This document shows, piece after piece, positions 33,451-42,476 of a stretch of DNA of 64,000 bases. Under the pieces are notes generated by a model that saw only the letters and a program-made list of their open reading frames with translations, ran no database searches and had not been told where the DNA came from. The first letter of the stretch is position 1. Each line of letters opens with the position of its first letter. The position numbers and the translations under genes were made by a program. The DNA comes from Butyrivibrio sp. LB2008 (GTDB lineage: Bacteria > Bacillota > Clostridia > Lachnospirales > Lachnospiraceae): assembly GCF_000621565.1 (NCBI RefSeq), contig NZ_JHXZ01000020.1, positions 1 to 64,000 of the forward strand. The letters run 5' to 3'.

Positions 33451-35364
33451 TTACTGTAATAATGACAAAACTCCCTGATTGGTCTGATTTGCCTGAGCAA
33501 GCATAGCCTGTCCCGCCTGTGCGAGTATATTGTTATTTGAATATCTGACCATTTCTTCAGCCATATCCGTATCACGAATCTGTGATTCCGATGCTGTTGT
33601 GTTCTCAACCACATTGTCCAGATTCCTGATCGTATGCTCCAGTCTGTTCTGCATTGCACCATAATAGGAACGCATTGCGCTTACACTTGACAACGCCCCT
33701 TTGAACTGAGAGATTGCTTCAAGAGAATCCTGAGCGGTTCGTGTATTCGTCTCCTCTATTCCAAGTGCAGATGCAGACAGGGCAAATCGCTTTATACCTA
33801 TCCTGTTATCATCAGTTGCATCTGCTCCAACCTGAAGATAGAGAATAGTTTTATCTATTTCCTCACTTTCATCAGAAGCCGTGGCATCAATATTTTTAAC
33901 ATACATAGCCTGCTTTGAAGTAACCGTCGTTCCCATAACACTCGATGAACTTAAGCTTGAGGCAATTAATGATCCTGCACCAAACAATTCTCCGCTTCCG
34001 GGGTTACACGCATTTGCAAGTTTAAGCACAAACCCCGCCGCATCAACTCCGCCGGTGTTAACTTCGCTTATAACATCGCTCAACTGCTTTCCGCTTCCCT
34101 GTATCACAGAATTTATCACGCCTTCAAACGATTTAACATTTGCAGATCCATTCTTATAATTCTGCTCATTTGCCATCAGAGCGTTAAATATCTTATCTGC
34201 TCCGTTTATGAGGCTTCCCTGACTTACATCAGTCTGACCACTTGCCAACTGACAAAGATATGCACACGCAAGATATCCGTGTCCATATGGTCTGTCTTCC
34301 ACAGTCATACCTTTCTGTGGGGTAAGCTGCATTCTGCCATTAACATGAAAAGTTCCGTTCTTGAGATAACTTCTCACCGCAGCAAGTTTATCGGCATCTT
34401 CTGAAGAGCTTTTTACAATATCAGCAATATAGTTATTCCAACCTGTTGTAAATCCGCCACCGACAAGTTGTGCCGTGCCTTCTTTGAACCACTTTGGCAA
34501 ATTTCCTTTATTATCATCTGAAGGATCGCCGGAAGTATACATTCCCTCGGGAAGCAGTATATCCATAACACCATGCATAAGTTCATGTGCAATTGTAGAC
34601 TCAAGCTCCTGTTGCTGCTTCGCAGTAAGATTTACGGAACTAAAGTCGGCCGCATCAACTTTCATCAACAATTGTCCCGCTACATATTCATCGTATCCGG
34701 GATTGTTAGAATAGAAAGACGACTGCATGTATGCAAGAGTATTTGAAGGACCGTCTATATTTGAAATATCAAGCTTCATGCCATAGGCATCCTCTACAGT
34801 CGAATTTGCCGCAAGCTCGCTGAGCTTCCCTCCAAGAGAACCGGACAATTTACTTACAATCTGACTGACTGCTGTCGGAATGTACTCGTTTGCTATCTTA
34901 GCTGCGAGCGTTTTCTGCGCAGCACTCATTTCTGTCGCGGAAGATCCGTTTGACGGAAAAATCTGTATCTCATTAAAGGTTGTCTTTCCCGCTACTGCAT
35001 TAATCTCTTCTTTGAGCTTGGTAATCTCAGCATTTATATATTCACGGTCGGTGTCTGTGAGGGTTCCGTTTGCAGCCTTCACCGCAAGCTGGCTTCCTCT
35101 TTGCAGCATTTCATGAACTTCATTAAGCGCACCGTCAGCTATCTGGACAAAAGATATTCCATCCTGTGCATTAGCAGACGCCTGAGTAAGGCCGCGGATC
35201 TGACGTCTCATCTTTTCAGATATCGCAAGACCTGCCGCGTCATCCGCCGCTCTGTTTATCCTATATCCCGAAGACAGCTTCTCTGAAGACTTTGCCTGAA
35301 CATTGGTTGTTAATCCAAGCTGTCTGTTCGAGTTCATTGCTGTTATATTATGCTGTACTACCAC
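33451..35364 (-). CDS. flagellinolysin: flagellin with HExxH metalloprotease domain
   Basis: The 637-residue flagellin keeps both filament-forming ends: N-terminal D0/D1 (about 1-135) and C-terminal D1/D0 (about 525-637, ending QANQTNQGVLSLLQ). The variable region (about 137-500) is a zinc peptidase: HELMH at 260-264 and a downstream FKEGTAQ with Glu295 as likely third ligand, giving a gluzincin pattern. This matches flagellinolysin, a protease built into the filament, known from Clostridium haemolyticum. It starts at GTG and lies 23 bp after the other flagellin gene, so one promoter serves both. Three cysteines (367, 371, 453) occur in the insert. Confidence 0.92.
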   Translation of the reverse strand: MVVQHNITAMNSNRQLGLTTNVQAKSSEKLSSGYRINRAADDAAGLAISEKMRRQIRGLTQASANAQDGISFVQIADGALNEVHEMLQRGSQLAVKAANGTLTDTDREYINAEITKLKEEINAVAGKTTFNEIQIFPSNGSSATEMSAAQKTLAAKIANEYIPTAVSQIVSKLSGSLGGKLSELAANSTVEDAYGMKLDISNIDGPSNTLAYMQSSFYSNNPGYDEYVAGQLLMKVDAADFSSVNLTAKQQQELESTIAHELMHGVMDILLPEGMYTSGDPSDDNKGNLPKWFKEGTAQLVGGGFTTGWNNYIADIVKSSSEDADKLAAVRSYLKNGTFHVNGRMQLTPQKGMTVEDRPYGHGYLACAYLCQLASGQTDVSQGSLINGADKIFNALMANEQNYKNGSANVKSFEGVINSVIQGSGKQLSDVISEVNTGGVDAAGFVLKLANACNPGSGELFGAGSLIASSLSSSSVMGTTVTSKQAMYVKNIDATASDESEEIDKTILYLQVGADATDDNRIGIKRFALSASALGIEETNTRTAQDSLEAISQFKGALSSVSAMRSYYGAMQNRLEHTIRNLDNVVENTTASESQIRDTDMAEEMVRYSNNNILAQAGQAMLAQANQTNQGVLSLLQ

Positions 35365-35387
35365 GCTCTTTTACGTCCCTTCCATTT

Positions 35388-36770
35388 TCACTGTAATAGC
35401 GCCATTACTCCCTGATTGGTCTGATTAGCCTGCGCAAGCATTGACTGTCCTGCCTGTGCAAGTATATTATTATTTGAGAATCTGACCATTTCTTCAGCCA
35501 TATCTGTATCTCTGATAAGAGATTCCGCTGCCTGAGTGTTTTCCTCTGTGTTCATATTGTTTCTATATGTATGCTCAAGCCTGTTTTGCTGCGCTCCGAG
35601 AGATGATCTCTCCTCGCTTATTGTGCCTATTGCCTCTTTTACTTTTTCTATGCCAAGTCTAGCTGTCACAGGAGATGATACATCCAGTTTTTTTAATCCG
35701 ATTATTTCACTGTTCACTCTGTTGACTGTGATGAACAATCCATCATCGCCTTCAGGGCCGCTTTGGATCCAAAGGTCTCTTACATCATTTATACTTGTGT
35801 CAAAAGATGAACAATCAACCTGTCCCATTCCCGAAGAAAAATTATGGTTTTTCGCTTGATCTGCAGTAGCATATCCGCTACCTACATTTCCCCACAGAAC
35901 AAATTTGGCATCTCCCGTTCTTTCTATAGTATTGGAATGACTTACCGCAATTGAATTCGGAGTATTTATACCCTCTGTTGTTCCCGTCAAAGGTGTATTA
36001 TAAGCAAAGTTAAACATCTTATTTACTATATCCACTCCTGAACTACAGTCTTTAATTCCGATTATATAGTTATGTGTTCCGCTTCCCCGCGTCGTTGATC
36101 CATCTATTTTGCACTCTGTAGTAGATGTATCAAAAGAAAATTTAAATACCTCATCACAAGCTTGTGCACAGGTAAAAGAAAATTCCTTGCCGTTCAAAGC
36201 GCTTATTACCGACGAGTCAACTGCACTGAAATCCAGCGTAGCAGCAGGATAATATCTTCCGTTTTTGTTATACGCTTCTTTCAAGCTTCCGGTTTCTGCC
36301 GCGGATGATTTTATTACATCTGAAAGTTTTTTGAAAGGTAACCCGTTTGGATAAAGATCGTCAAACAGCAATCTCTCGTTAAAAGCTGCCGTTGCGCCTA
36401 TATGATCGATTTCTTTTTTGATCTGGTCTACTTCCTTCTGAATATAGCTCCTGTCTGATGATTGAAGAGTCTCATTAGACGCCTTGACCGCCAATTCATT
36501 GAGCCTCTGAAGCATATCATGGACCTCTACCAACGCACCATCCGCTACCTGAAGCAGCGATATTCCGTCCTGAACATTCTCAGAGCCCATCGAAAGTCCT
36601 CTTATCTGCCTTCTCATCTTTTCGCTGATTGCCAGACCCGCTGCATCATCTGCAGCCCTATTTATCCTATATCCTGACGACAACTTTTCCGACGACTTTG
36701 CCATAACGGTAGTCGTTATTCCAAGTTGTCTATTAGAATTCATTCCCGCTAAGTTATGCTGTACTACCAT
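35388..36770 (-). CDS. fliC: flagellin with cysteine-bearing variable domain
   Basis: The 460-residue flagellin has conserved D0/D1 ends (MVVQHNLAGMNSNRQLGI; C-terminus QANQTNQGVMALLQ) and a unique central domain (about 140-365). The insert contains five cysteines (201, 205, 220, 242, 320), unusual because flagellins are typically cysteine-free. C201-AQA-C205 could form a metal site or disulfides. It is the first gene of the flagellin operon; AAGGA precedes ATG. N-terminal 60 residues are nearly the same as in the downstream flagellinolysin, so both can enter one filament. Confidence 0.93.
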   Translation of the reverse strand: MVVQHNLAGMNSNRQLGITTTVMAKSSEKLSSGYRINRAADDAAGLAISEKMRRQIRGLSMGSENVQDGISLLQVADGALVEVHDMLQRLNELAVKASNETLQSSDRSYIQKEVDQIKKEIDHIGATAAFNERLLFDDLYPNGLPFKKLSDVIKSSAAETGSLKEAYNKNGRYYPAATLDFSAVDSSVISALNGKEFSFTCAQACDEVFKFSFDTSTTECKIDGSTTRGSGTHNYIIGIKDCSSGVDIVNKMFNFAYNTPLTGTTEGINTPNSIAVSHSNTIERTGDAKFVLWGNVGSGYATADQAKNHNFSSGMGQVDCSSFDTSINDVRDLWIQSGPEGDDGLFITVNRVNSEIIGLKKLDVSSPVTARLGIEKVKEAIGTISEERSSLGAQQNRLEHTYRNNMNTEENTQAAESLIRDTDMAEEMVRFSNNNILAQAGQSMLAQANQTNQGVMALLQ

Positions 36771-36773
36771 GCT

Positions 36774-36842
36774 GCATCCTTCTTATTCCAAAAAACGATG
36801 TCACCAACAACATTTTTGCATCCATGCAAAGTAGTCGCATCC
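36774..36842 (-). promoter_or_regulatory. flagellin leader with three GGATGC motifs
   Basis: On the minus strand GGATGC occurs at 36837-36842 (AAGGATGC), 36818-36823 (ATGGATGC) and 36774-36779 (AAGGATGC, which overlaps the ribosome site). The middle one lies at the tip of the perfect stem TTTGCAT-GG-ATGCAAA (36815-36830). Repeated ARGGATG with one in a hairpin and one at the start site is the layout of CsrA targets in Gram-positive hag leaders. Confidence 0.65.
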
Positions 36843-36857
36843 TTGCGATCAATAAAT

Positions 36858-36885
36858 ATATCGTCAACTTTTCCACTGATAATTA
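36858..36885 (-). promoter_or_regulatory. sigma-28-type flagellin promoter
   Basis: TAAT (36882-36885), 16-bp spacer and GACGATAT (36858-36865) on the minus strand resemble the sigma-D/FliA consensus TAAA-N15-GCCGATAA. The leader is about 80 nt. Confidence 0.7.
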
Positions 36886-36898
36886 GTATAAATATGCA

Positions 36899-36936
36899 AA
36901 AAAGTCCGAGAAGCATTTCTACCTCTCGGACTTTTC
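36899..36936 (-). terminator. terminator between ileS and the flagellin promoter
   Basis: AAAAGTCCGAGA pairs with TCTCGGACTTTT around an 11-base loop, with T-rich sides on both strands. It ends ileS transcription on the minus strand. Confidence 0.9.
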
Positions 36937-36984
36937 AAAATCAATTTTAACTCAAATATTCAAGATTCCTGTCTGCTTAATAAT

Positions 36985-39900
36985 TCAGACTTTTTCTACG
37001 CCGATAGTAACCTTTTCGCCGTTGATATCCCATTCTTTTGCATTGGCAACATCTGTTCCGAATACGATCTCATTTGCAAGAACCTTGGTTGCGATGCTGT
37101 CGTTGTTATCCTTAACGATCGCTGCAAGCTTATCGTTTCCGTTAAGTGATACTTTGATGTGATCCATTACTTCAAAGCCGGAATCCTTACGCATTGTCTG
37201 GATCTTACTGATAACTTCAAGTACGAATCCCTCTTTGATGAGTTCTTCTGAGAGATTTGTATCAAGAACAACAGTAATTCCCCAGTTCTCCTGCGAAATG
37301 AATCCTTCCTTCTGAGCGATCTCGATAAGAAGATCGTCCTTAACAAGCTCTACATCAACGTCATTTACATTGAACTTGATGCTGCCGTTTGTATTAAGCT
37401 CGTCCATTGTGGCATTTCCGTCAAGTTTCTCAAGGTAAGCCTTGATAGCTCCGATATTCTTGCCGTACTTAGGTCCGAGTGTCTTAAGCTGAGGCTTGAA
37501 GCTGTAGCTTGTGAAATCTCTTACGTCATCCGTGAAGGAAACTTCCTTAACATTGAGCTCTTCTCTGATTATCTCTTTGTAGAACTCGCCAACAGTCTCT
37601 TCTGCCTTAACATACATTGTTCCAATAGGCTGACGGTTCTTGATGTTTGCTGCATTTCTTGCTGCACGGCCGAGTACTACGATATCAAGAACTTCTTCCA
37701 TATCCTTCTCAAGCTTCTGGTCGATGAATGCCTCATCTACAGCAGGGAAGTCACAGAGGTGGATACTCTCGGGAGCATCGGCGAAGCTGTTTCTTACAAG
37801 GTTCTGATAGATTTCCTCAGTCATGAAAGGAACCATCGGTGCTGCAGCCTTGCAGATTGTTACAAGTGCTGTGTAAAGAGTCATATAAGCAGAAATCTTA
37901 TCCTGCTCCATTCCCTTTGCCCAGAATCTCTCTCTGCTACGACGAACGTACCAGTTGGACATCTCGTCAACAAAGTTATCAAGAGCTTTGCCTGCCTCGG
38001 GAATTCTGTAATTTCCAAGGTTCTCATCAACTGCTTTCACACAGCTGTTGAGCTTACTAAGAAGCCATTTATCCATTACAGTGAGCTTCTCGGGCTCAAG
38101 TTTATAATTAGCGGCATCAAATCCGTCAATGTTAGCATAAAGCACAAAGAATGCATATGTATTCCAAAGTGTTCCAAGGAACTTACGCTGTCCTTCCTGA
38201 ACGGCATCACCTGAGAAACGGCTTGGAAGCCAAGGTGCACTGTTTACATAGAAGTACCATCTGATAGCATCTGCGCCGTATTTAGCAAGTGCATCGAAAG
38301 GATCTACCGCATTACCCTTGGACTTACTCATCTTCTGTCCATTCTCATCCTGTACAAGTCCGAGAACGATAACGTTCTTAAATGCAGGCTTGTTGAAGAG
38401 AAGTGTTGCCTCAGCATGAAGTGAGTAGAACCATCCTCTTGTCTGGTCTACAGCTTCAGAAATGAACTGAGCAGGGAACTGCTTCTCGAAGAGCTCCTTA
38501 TTCTCAAATGGATAGTGAAGCTGTGCGAAAGGCATTGCACCCGAATCAAACCAACAGTCGATAACTTCTTTTACGCGGTGCATCTTCTTACCGCACTTAG
38601 GGCAAGTGATCTCAAATTTATCGATATAAGGTCTGTGAAGTTCTGTTGTCTCTGCTGAAGGATCTCCCGAAAGCTCAGCAAGCTCTTTTCTTGAACCAAC
38701 TGAAAGCTGGTGTCCACAGTCATCGCACTCCCAGATATTAAGAGGTGTTCCCCAATATCTGTCACGTGAGATTCCCCAGTCCTGAATATTCTCAAGCCAG
38801 TCACCGAAACGTCCCTTACCGATTGACTCAGGGATCCAGTTGATCTCTTTGTTGTTGCGGATAAGGTCATCCTTAACTTCTGTAACCTTGATAAACCATG
38901 ATGAACGAGCATAGTAAAGAAGCGGTGTTCCACATCTCCAGCAGTGAGGATAATCGTGCTCCATCTTAGGTGCAGCGAACAAAAGTCCTCTCTTATCAAG
39001 GTCTTTTAATACCTCGGGATCCGCACTTACAGCGCCCTCATCCATTTCTTTCTGTGTAGGCTTACATCTCATTCCTCCAAATGGAGTCTCAGGCTTTAAT
39101 TTACCTTCTGAATCTACCATCTGTACAAGAGGAGCGTCATACTTACGTCCTACACGGGCATCATCTTCACCGAATGCAGGAGCGATGTGTACGATACCTG
39201 TACCGTCTGACATAGTTACATATGTATCGCAATAGATAAAGAATGCCTTCTTGTGCTGTTTCTCAGCCTCATCTGCTGCGCACTGATACAAAGGCTCATA
39301 CTCTTTGTACTCAAGATCTGTTCCTACGTAAGTCTCAAGAACTTCGTAAGCCTTCTGTCCTTCTTCTTTTGCAAGAGAACCAAGTACCTTATCGGTAAGA
39401 GCCTCTGCAAGATAATATACGTTTCCGTCTACAGCTTTAACCTTGATATATTTCTCATCAGGGTTTACGCAAAGACCGATGTTTGAAGGAAGTGTCCAAG
39501 GTGTTGTTGTCCATGCAAGGAAATATGCATCCTCATCCTTAACCTTGAAGCGAACTACCGCTGTACGCTCTTTCAAAAGCTTATAACCCTGAGCAACCTC
39601 GTGTGATGAAAGAGGTGTTCCGCAACGAGGGCAGTAAGGAACTACTTTGAATCCCTTGTAAAGAAGACCTTTTTTCCAGATCTCGTTAAGAGCCCACCAC
39701 TCAGACTCAATAAAGTTGTCATCATATGTAATGTAGGGATGCTCCATATCAGCCCAGAATCCTACTGTGCCGGAGAAATCTTCCCACATTCCCTTATATT
39801 TCCATACGGATTCCTTACATTTCTGGATGAAAGGCTCCATTCCGTACTCTTCAATCTGCTCTTTACCGTCAAGACCAAGGAGTTTCTCAACTTCAAGCTC

Positions 39901-40176
39901 AACAGGAAGACCATGAGTGTCCCATCCTGCTTTACGAGGAACTGTATATCCCTTCATAGTGCGGTATCTGGGAATCATATCCTTGATAGCACGTGTGAGA
40001 ACGTGTCCGATATGAGGCTTACCGTTAGCTGTCGGAGGGCCGTCATAGAACATATACATCTCACCCTTACTTCTGGTATCTACACTCTTCTTGAAAATGT
40101 CTTCTTTTTTCCAGAATTCCTCAATCTTCTTTTCTCTGCCGACAAAGTTCATGTCAGTTTCGACTTTGTTATACAT
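36985..40176 (-). CDS. ileS: isoleucyl-tRNA synthetase, long (type 2) form
   Basis: The 1063-residue enzyme has the class I signatures GKPHIGHVLT (HIGH) and KMSKSKGNAVDP (KMSKS), CP1 editing domain, and a long C-terminal region. Length and the FVGREKKIEEFWKKEDIF opening fit the eukaryote-like type 2 group, which includes mupirocin-insensitive enzymes; resistance is inference. ATG 40176 follows AAAGGAG; an in-frame extension to 40296 would translate the T-box leader. It is controlled by a T-box riboswitch. Confidence 0.96.
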   Translation of the reverse strand: MYNKVETDMNFVGREKKIEEFWKKEDIFKKSVDTRSKGEMYMFYDGPPTANGKPHIGHVLTRAIKDMIPRYRTMKGYTVPRKAGWDTHGLPVELEVEKLLGLDGKEQIEEYGMEPFIQKCKESVWKYKGMWEDFSGTVGFWADMEHPYITYDDNFIESEWWALNEIWKKGLLYKGFKVVPYCPRCGTPLSSHEVAQGYKLLKERTAVVRFKVKDEDAYFLAWTTTPWTLPSNIGLCVNPDEKYIKVKAVDGNVYYLAEALTDKVLGSLAKEEGQKAYEVLETYVGTDLEYKEYEPLYQCAADEAEKQHKKAFFIYCDTYVTMSDGTGIVHIAPAFGEDDARVGRKYDAPLVQMVDSEGKLKPETPFGGMRCKPTQKEMDEGAVSADPEVLKDLDKRGLLFAAPKMEHDYPHCWRCGTPLLYYARSSWFIKVTEVKDDLIRNNKEINWIPESIGKGRFGDWLENIQDWGISRDRYWGTPLNIWECDDCGHQLSVGSRKELAELSGDPSAETTELHRPYIDKFEITCPKCGKKMHRVKEVIDCWFDSGAMPFAQLHYPFENKELFEKQFPAQFISEAVDQTRGWFYSLHAEATLLFNKPAFKNVIVLGLVQDENGQKMSKSKGNAVDPFDALAKYGADAIRWYFYVNSAPWLPSRFSGDAVQEGQRKFLGTLWNTYAFFVLYANIDGFDAANYKLEPEKLTVMDKWLLSKLNSCVKAVDENLGNYRIPEAGKALDNFVDEMSNWYVRRSRERFWAKGMEQDKISAYMTLYTALVTICKAAAPMVPFMTEEIYQNLVRNSFADAPESIHLCDFPAVDEAFIDQKLEKDMEEVLDIVVLGRAARNAANIKNRQPIGTMYVKAEETVGEFYKEIIREELNVKEVSFTDDVRDFTSYSFKPQLKTLGPKYGKNIGAIKAYLEKLDGNATMDELNTNGSIKFNVNDVDVELVKDDLLIEIAQKEGFISQENWGITVVLDTNLSEELIKEGFVLEVISKIQTMRKDSGFEVMDHIKVSLNGNDKLAAIVKDNNDSIATKVLANEIVFGTDVANAKEWDINGEKVTIGVEKV

Positions 40177-40186
40177 CTGAAAACTC

Positions 40187-40475
40187 CTTTCAAAAAAATA
40201 AGACCTCGTCCTTCTTTGTAAAAAGGACGAGGCCATTAATGTACTCTCGTTATACCACCTGTTTACACATACGCGCCAAGATCTGTCAAACAACATCCCG
40301 GTTGAATACGCTCCCCGTTAACGCCGGGATACACGTCAAAATCTACTGTCATTTCGATTTCGCAGCTCAGAAGTGATTTTCTGTCAGTTTCTACTCGCAC
40401 CGATTCGCACCAACCATCGGCTCTCTGTAAGCTTTCAAATACCACGTACTGTCTTCGTCATAGCTTTTTTCTTCT
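40187..40475 (-). promoter_or_regulatory. T-box riboswitch (ileS leader)
   Basis: The minus strand carries stem I, a T-box-like CAGGTGGTATAACG (40248-40261), and a terminator stem CCTCGTCC/GGACGAGG (40204-40211/40225-40232) followed by TTATTTTTTT. A plausible AUC (Ile) specifier in GAAATCGAA lies at 40356-40358. Uncharged tRNA-Ile pairing with the T-box would favour the antiterminator. Confidence 0.9.
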
Positions 40476-40547
40476 TATATATTGCAATATGTTACTACTA
40501 ATCTCCTAAATACGCAAGTCTGATTTTTAGCCTGCTGATATAACAGA

Positions 40548-41618
40548 TTATAAATAGCTTAAAAGTTTCTCCACATCGGCTGTTTCGGTTGCCCAATCAG
40601 TTGCAAAGCGGATCACGGTGTTATTTTCGTCATATTTTTCCCAAAATCCGTATCTGACATTCTTGGAGAGTTCCTCAAGCTTGTCATTTGAAACCACAAC
40701 AAATTGTTGATTTGTGGGAGAATCAAGGAATATCTTGTATCCCTTGCTCTTAAGTCCCTCTTTTAAAAGCTCTGCTGCTTCGATAGCTTTTTTACTGATC
40801 TCAAAATAAAGATCGTCGGTAAACAAAGTGTCAAACTGAAGTCCAAGAAGCCATCCCTTGGCAAGAAGTGCGCCGTGCTGCTTGATCACAGGAATCGGGT
40901 GCTTTGTTGTAACTCCCTTGGTGAATACAACCGCTTCGCCAAAGAGTGCGCCGACCTTTGTTCCGCCAACATAGAATACATCTGCATATTTAGCAATATC
41001 TTTTATTGTCACATCGGTTCTTTTACTCATAAGCCCGTATCCGAGTCTAGCACCGTCAATAAACAGCGGAATATTGAACTTCTTGCAGACATTTGAAATA
41101 TTCTCAAGCTCTTTTTTGGTATAAAGAGTTCCGTACTCTGTAGGATGTGAGATATACACCGCTCCCGGAAATACCATGTGCTCATGATTTGCATCATCAT
41201 AGAAGTTCGAAATAAGCTTCTCTACATCTGTTGCAGATAATTTACCGATATCCGATCCGTATTTCTCGGTATCTTTCTCTTCTCCGCGTCCGGGAACAGT
41301 AAGAACCTTGTGTCCCGCATGCTCTATCGCGCCTGCCTCATGCGCCGCGATATGTCCCGTCTCAGCTGCAACTATTCCTTCATAAGGCTGAAGAAGCATA
41401 TCGATTATTGTCTGATTGGTCTGCGTTCCGCCGACAAGGAAAAAGACCTCTCCCTCCGGACATTCACACGCTTTCTTTATCTTCTCGGCAGCGCTCTTAC
41501 AATACTCATCCGTACCGTATCCGTCTATCTGCTCAAAATTTGTCTCCGTAAGGCGCTTTAAGATCTGCGGATGCGCACCCTTTGTATAATCACTTGAAAA
41601 TGAAATCCTATTATCCAT
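40548..41618 (-). CDS. ltaE: low-specificity L-threonine aldolase
   Basis: This 356-residue fold-type I PLP enzyme cleaves threonine to glycine and acetaldehyde. It has the FLVGGTQTNQTIIDM, AETGHIAAHEAGAIE, IDGARLGYG blocks and the PLP lysine in YVGGTKVGALFGE. It follows the fRMsr gene by 18 bp, as an operon. Confidence 0.92.
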   Translation of the reverse strand: MDNRISFSSDYTKGAHPQILKRLTETNFEQIDGYGTDEYCKSAAEKIKKACECPEGEVFFLVGGTQTNQTIIDMLLQPYEGIVAAETGHIAAHEAGAIEHAGHKVLTVPGRGEEKDTEKYGSDIGKLSATDVEKLISNFYDDANHEHMVFPGAVYISHPTEYGTLYTKKELENISNVCKKFNIPLFIDGARLGYGLMSKRTDVTIKDIAKYADVFYVGGTKVGALFGEAVVFTKGVTTKHPIPVIKQHGALLAKGWLLGLQFDTLFTDDLYFEISKKAIEAAELLKEGLKSKGYKIFLDSPTNQQFVVVSNDKLEELSKNVRYGFWEKYDENNTVIRFATDWATETADVEKLLSYL

Positions 41619-41636
41619 ATATATCCTCGCTATCTG

Positions 41637-42107
41637 TCAGTTAAATGAAACTGCGGTAAAATCTATTACTTCTTCAAGAGTCTTTGCAAACAGTTCAAGT
41701 CCTGCCTTATCATCTTCATCAAATCTGTTGAGACTGGGGCTGTCTATATCAAGTACTCCTATAACCTTGCCATCTTTGTGAAGTGGTACAACAACTTCTG
41801 AATTGGACGCACTGTCGCATGCGATGTGTCCGGCGAACTCGTGAACATTCGCAACAAGCTGCGTCTCATCATTTCCTGCAGCCGTTCCGCAAACGCCCTT
41901 TCCGAGCGGAATTCTGATGCATGCTACTTTCCCCTGGAATGGCCCGAGCAAAAGAGATCCCTTATCCATCAGGTAAAATCCCGCCCAATTAAGGTTCTCC
42001 ATATTCTCATATAAAAGAGCCGATGCATTGGACAAAACCGGAATGAAATTGGGCTCATCCTCTGCAAGGACCTTTATCTGCGCCGCAAGTAACTTGTAAT
42101 CTGTCAT
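41637..42107 (-). CDS. msrC: free methionine-(R)-sulfoxide reductase (GAF)
   Basis: The 156-residue GAF-domain protein has the three family cysteines with the usual spacing: Cys63 (KVACIRIPLGKGVC), Cys73 and Cys97 (GHIACDS). It reduces free methionine-R-sulfoxide. The promoter has a palindrome at its start site (42153-42180). It heads a two-gene operon with ltaE. Confidence 0.93.
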   Translation of the reverse strand: MTDYKLLAAQIKVLAEDEPNFIPVLSNASALLYENMENLNWAGFYLMDKGSLLLGPFQGKVACIRIPLGKGVCGTAAGNDETQLVANVHEFAGHIACDSASNSEVVVPLHKDGKVIGVLDIDSPSLNRFDEDDKAGLELFAKTLEEVIDFTAVSFN

Positions 42108-42152
42108 AAATAGTACTCCTTAATACAAAAAAATTCGCTGTTCAACGAAAAA

Positions 42153-42210
42153 GTGGATATGAACTTTCATCCATATCCACGATTCTAACATCATTTTATC
42201 TTGTGCACAA
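42153..42210 (-). promoter_or_regulatory. msrC promoter with start-site palindrome
   Basis: TTGTGC (42205-42210), 17 bp, TAGAAT (42182-42187) on the minus strand. GTGGATATG/CATATCCAC (42153-42161/42172-42180) directly follows the -10 and is followed by TTTTTC. It could be an operator, or a terminator for RNA from further upstream. An internal start would truncate the hairpin's 5' arm. Confidence 0.65.
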
Positions 42211-42228
42211 TCTATTTTCATGTGGATC

Positions 42229-42398
42229 TCTCATACGTGAAATTTACACGGTTCCCCCTTATTCTCACGTAAAATTCTGCCGATAACCGCTCTCATTTAC
42301 GTGATAATTCCTTTTTTTCTTCTTCTCTCACGTAATTTCTCCCCCAAAATTGTCATTTTTTACGTGATATTTCCCGCTTTTCTCTCTTCGCTCACGTA
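42229..42398. repeat. array of six alternating TACGTGA motifs
   Basis: TACGTGA occurs at 42234-42240, 42298-42304 and 42361-42367, and its complement TCACGTA at 42265-42271, 42328-42334 and 42392-42398. The start-to-start steps are 31, 33, 30, 33 and 31 bp. The three pairs form a diverged tandem unit of about 60-64 bp starting TCTCAT or TGTCAT. Intervening sequence is pyrimidine-rich and not conserved. There is no gene in it. Confidence 0.85.
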
Positions 42399-42435
42399 AT
42401 TTTATACGCCACCGCTTCCTATAGAAATTTTATAT

Positions 42436-42470
42436 ACAGAAAAAAACCTCAGATGAAATCATCTGAGGTT
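42436..42470 (-). terminator. terminator of tRNA-Gly (minus copy)
   Basis: AACCTCAGATGA pairs with TCATCTGAGGTT around AAA-type loop and is followed by TTTTTTTC on the minus strand. Confidence 0.92.
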
Positions 42471-42476
42471 CTTAAG

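Noticed and set aside
40176..40296. N-terminal extension of ileS to 40296
   Set aside because: It would translate the T-box antiterminator and terminator. ATG 40176 has a good ribosome site.
42229..42398. TACGTGA array as a CRISPR array or parS cluster
   Set aside because: Motifs alternate in orientation, are only 7-9 bp, and no cas genes are near. parS for Spo0J needs TGTTNCACGTGAAACA, and these sites are TTACGTGA.
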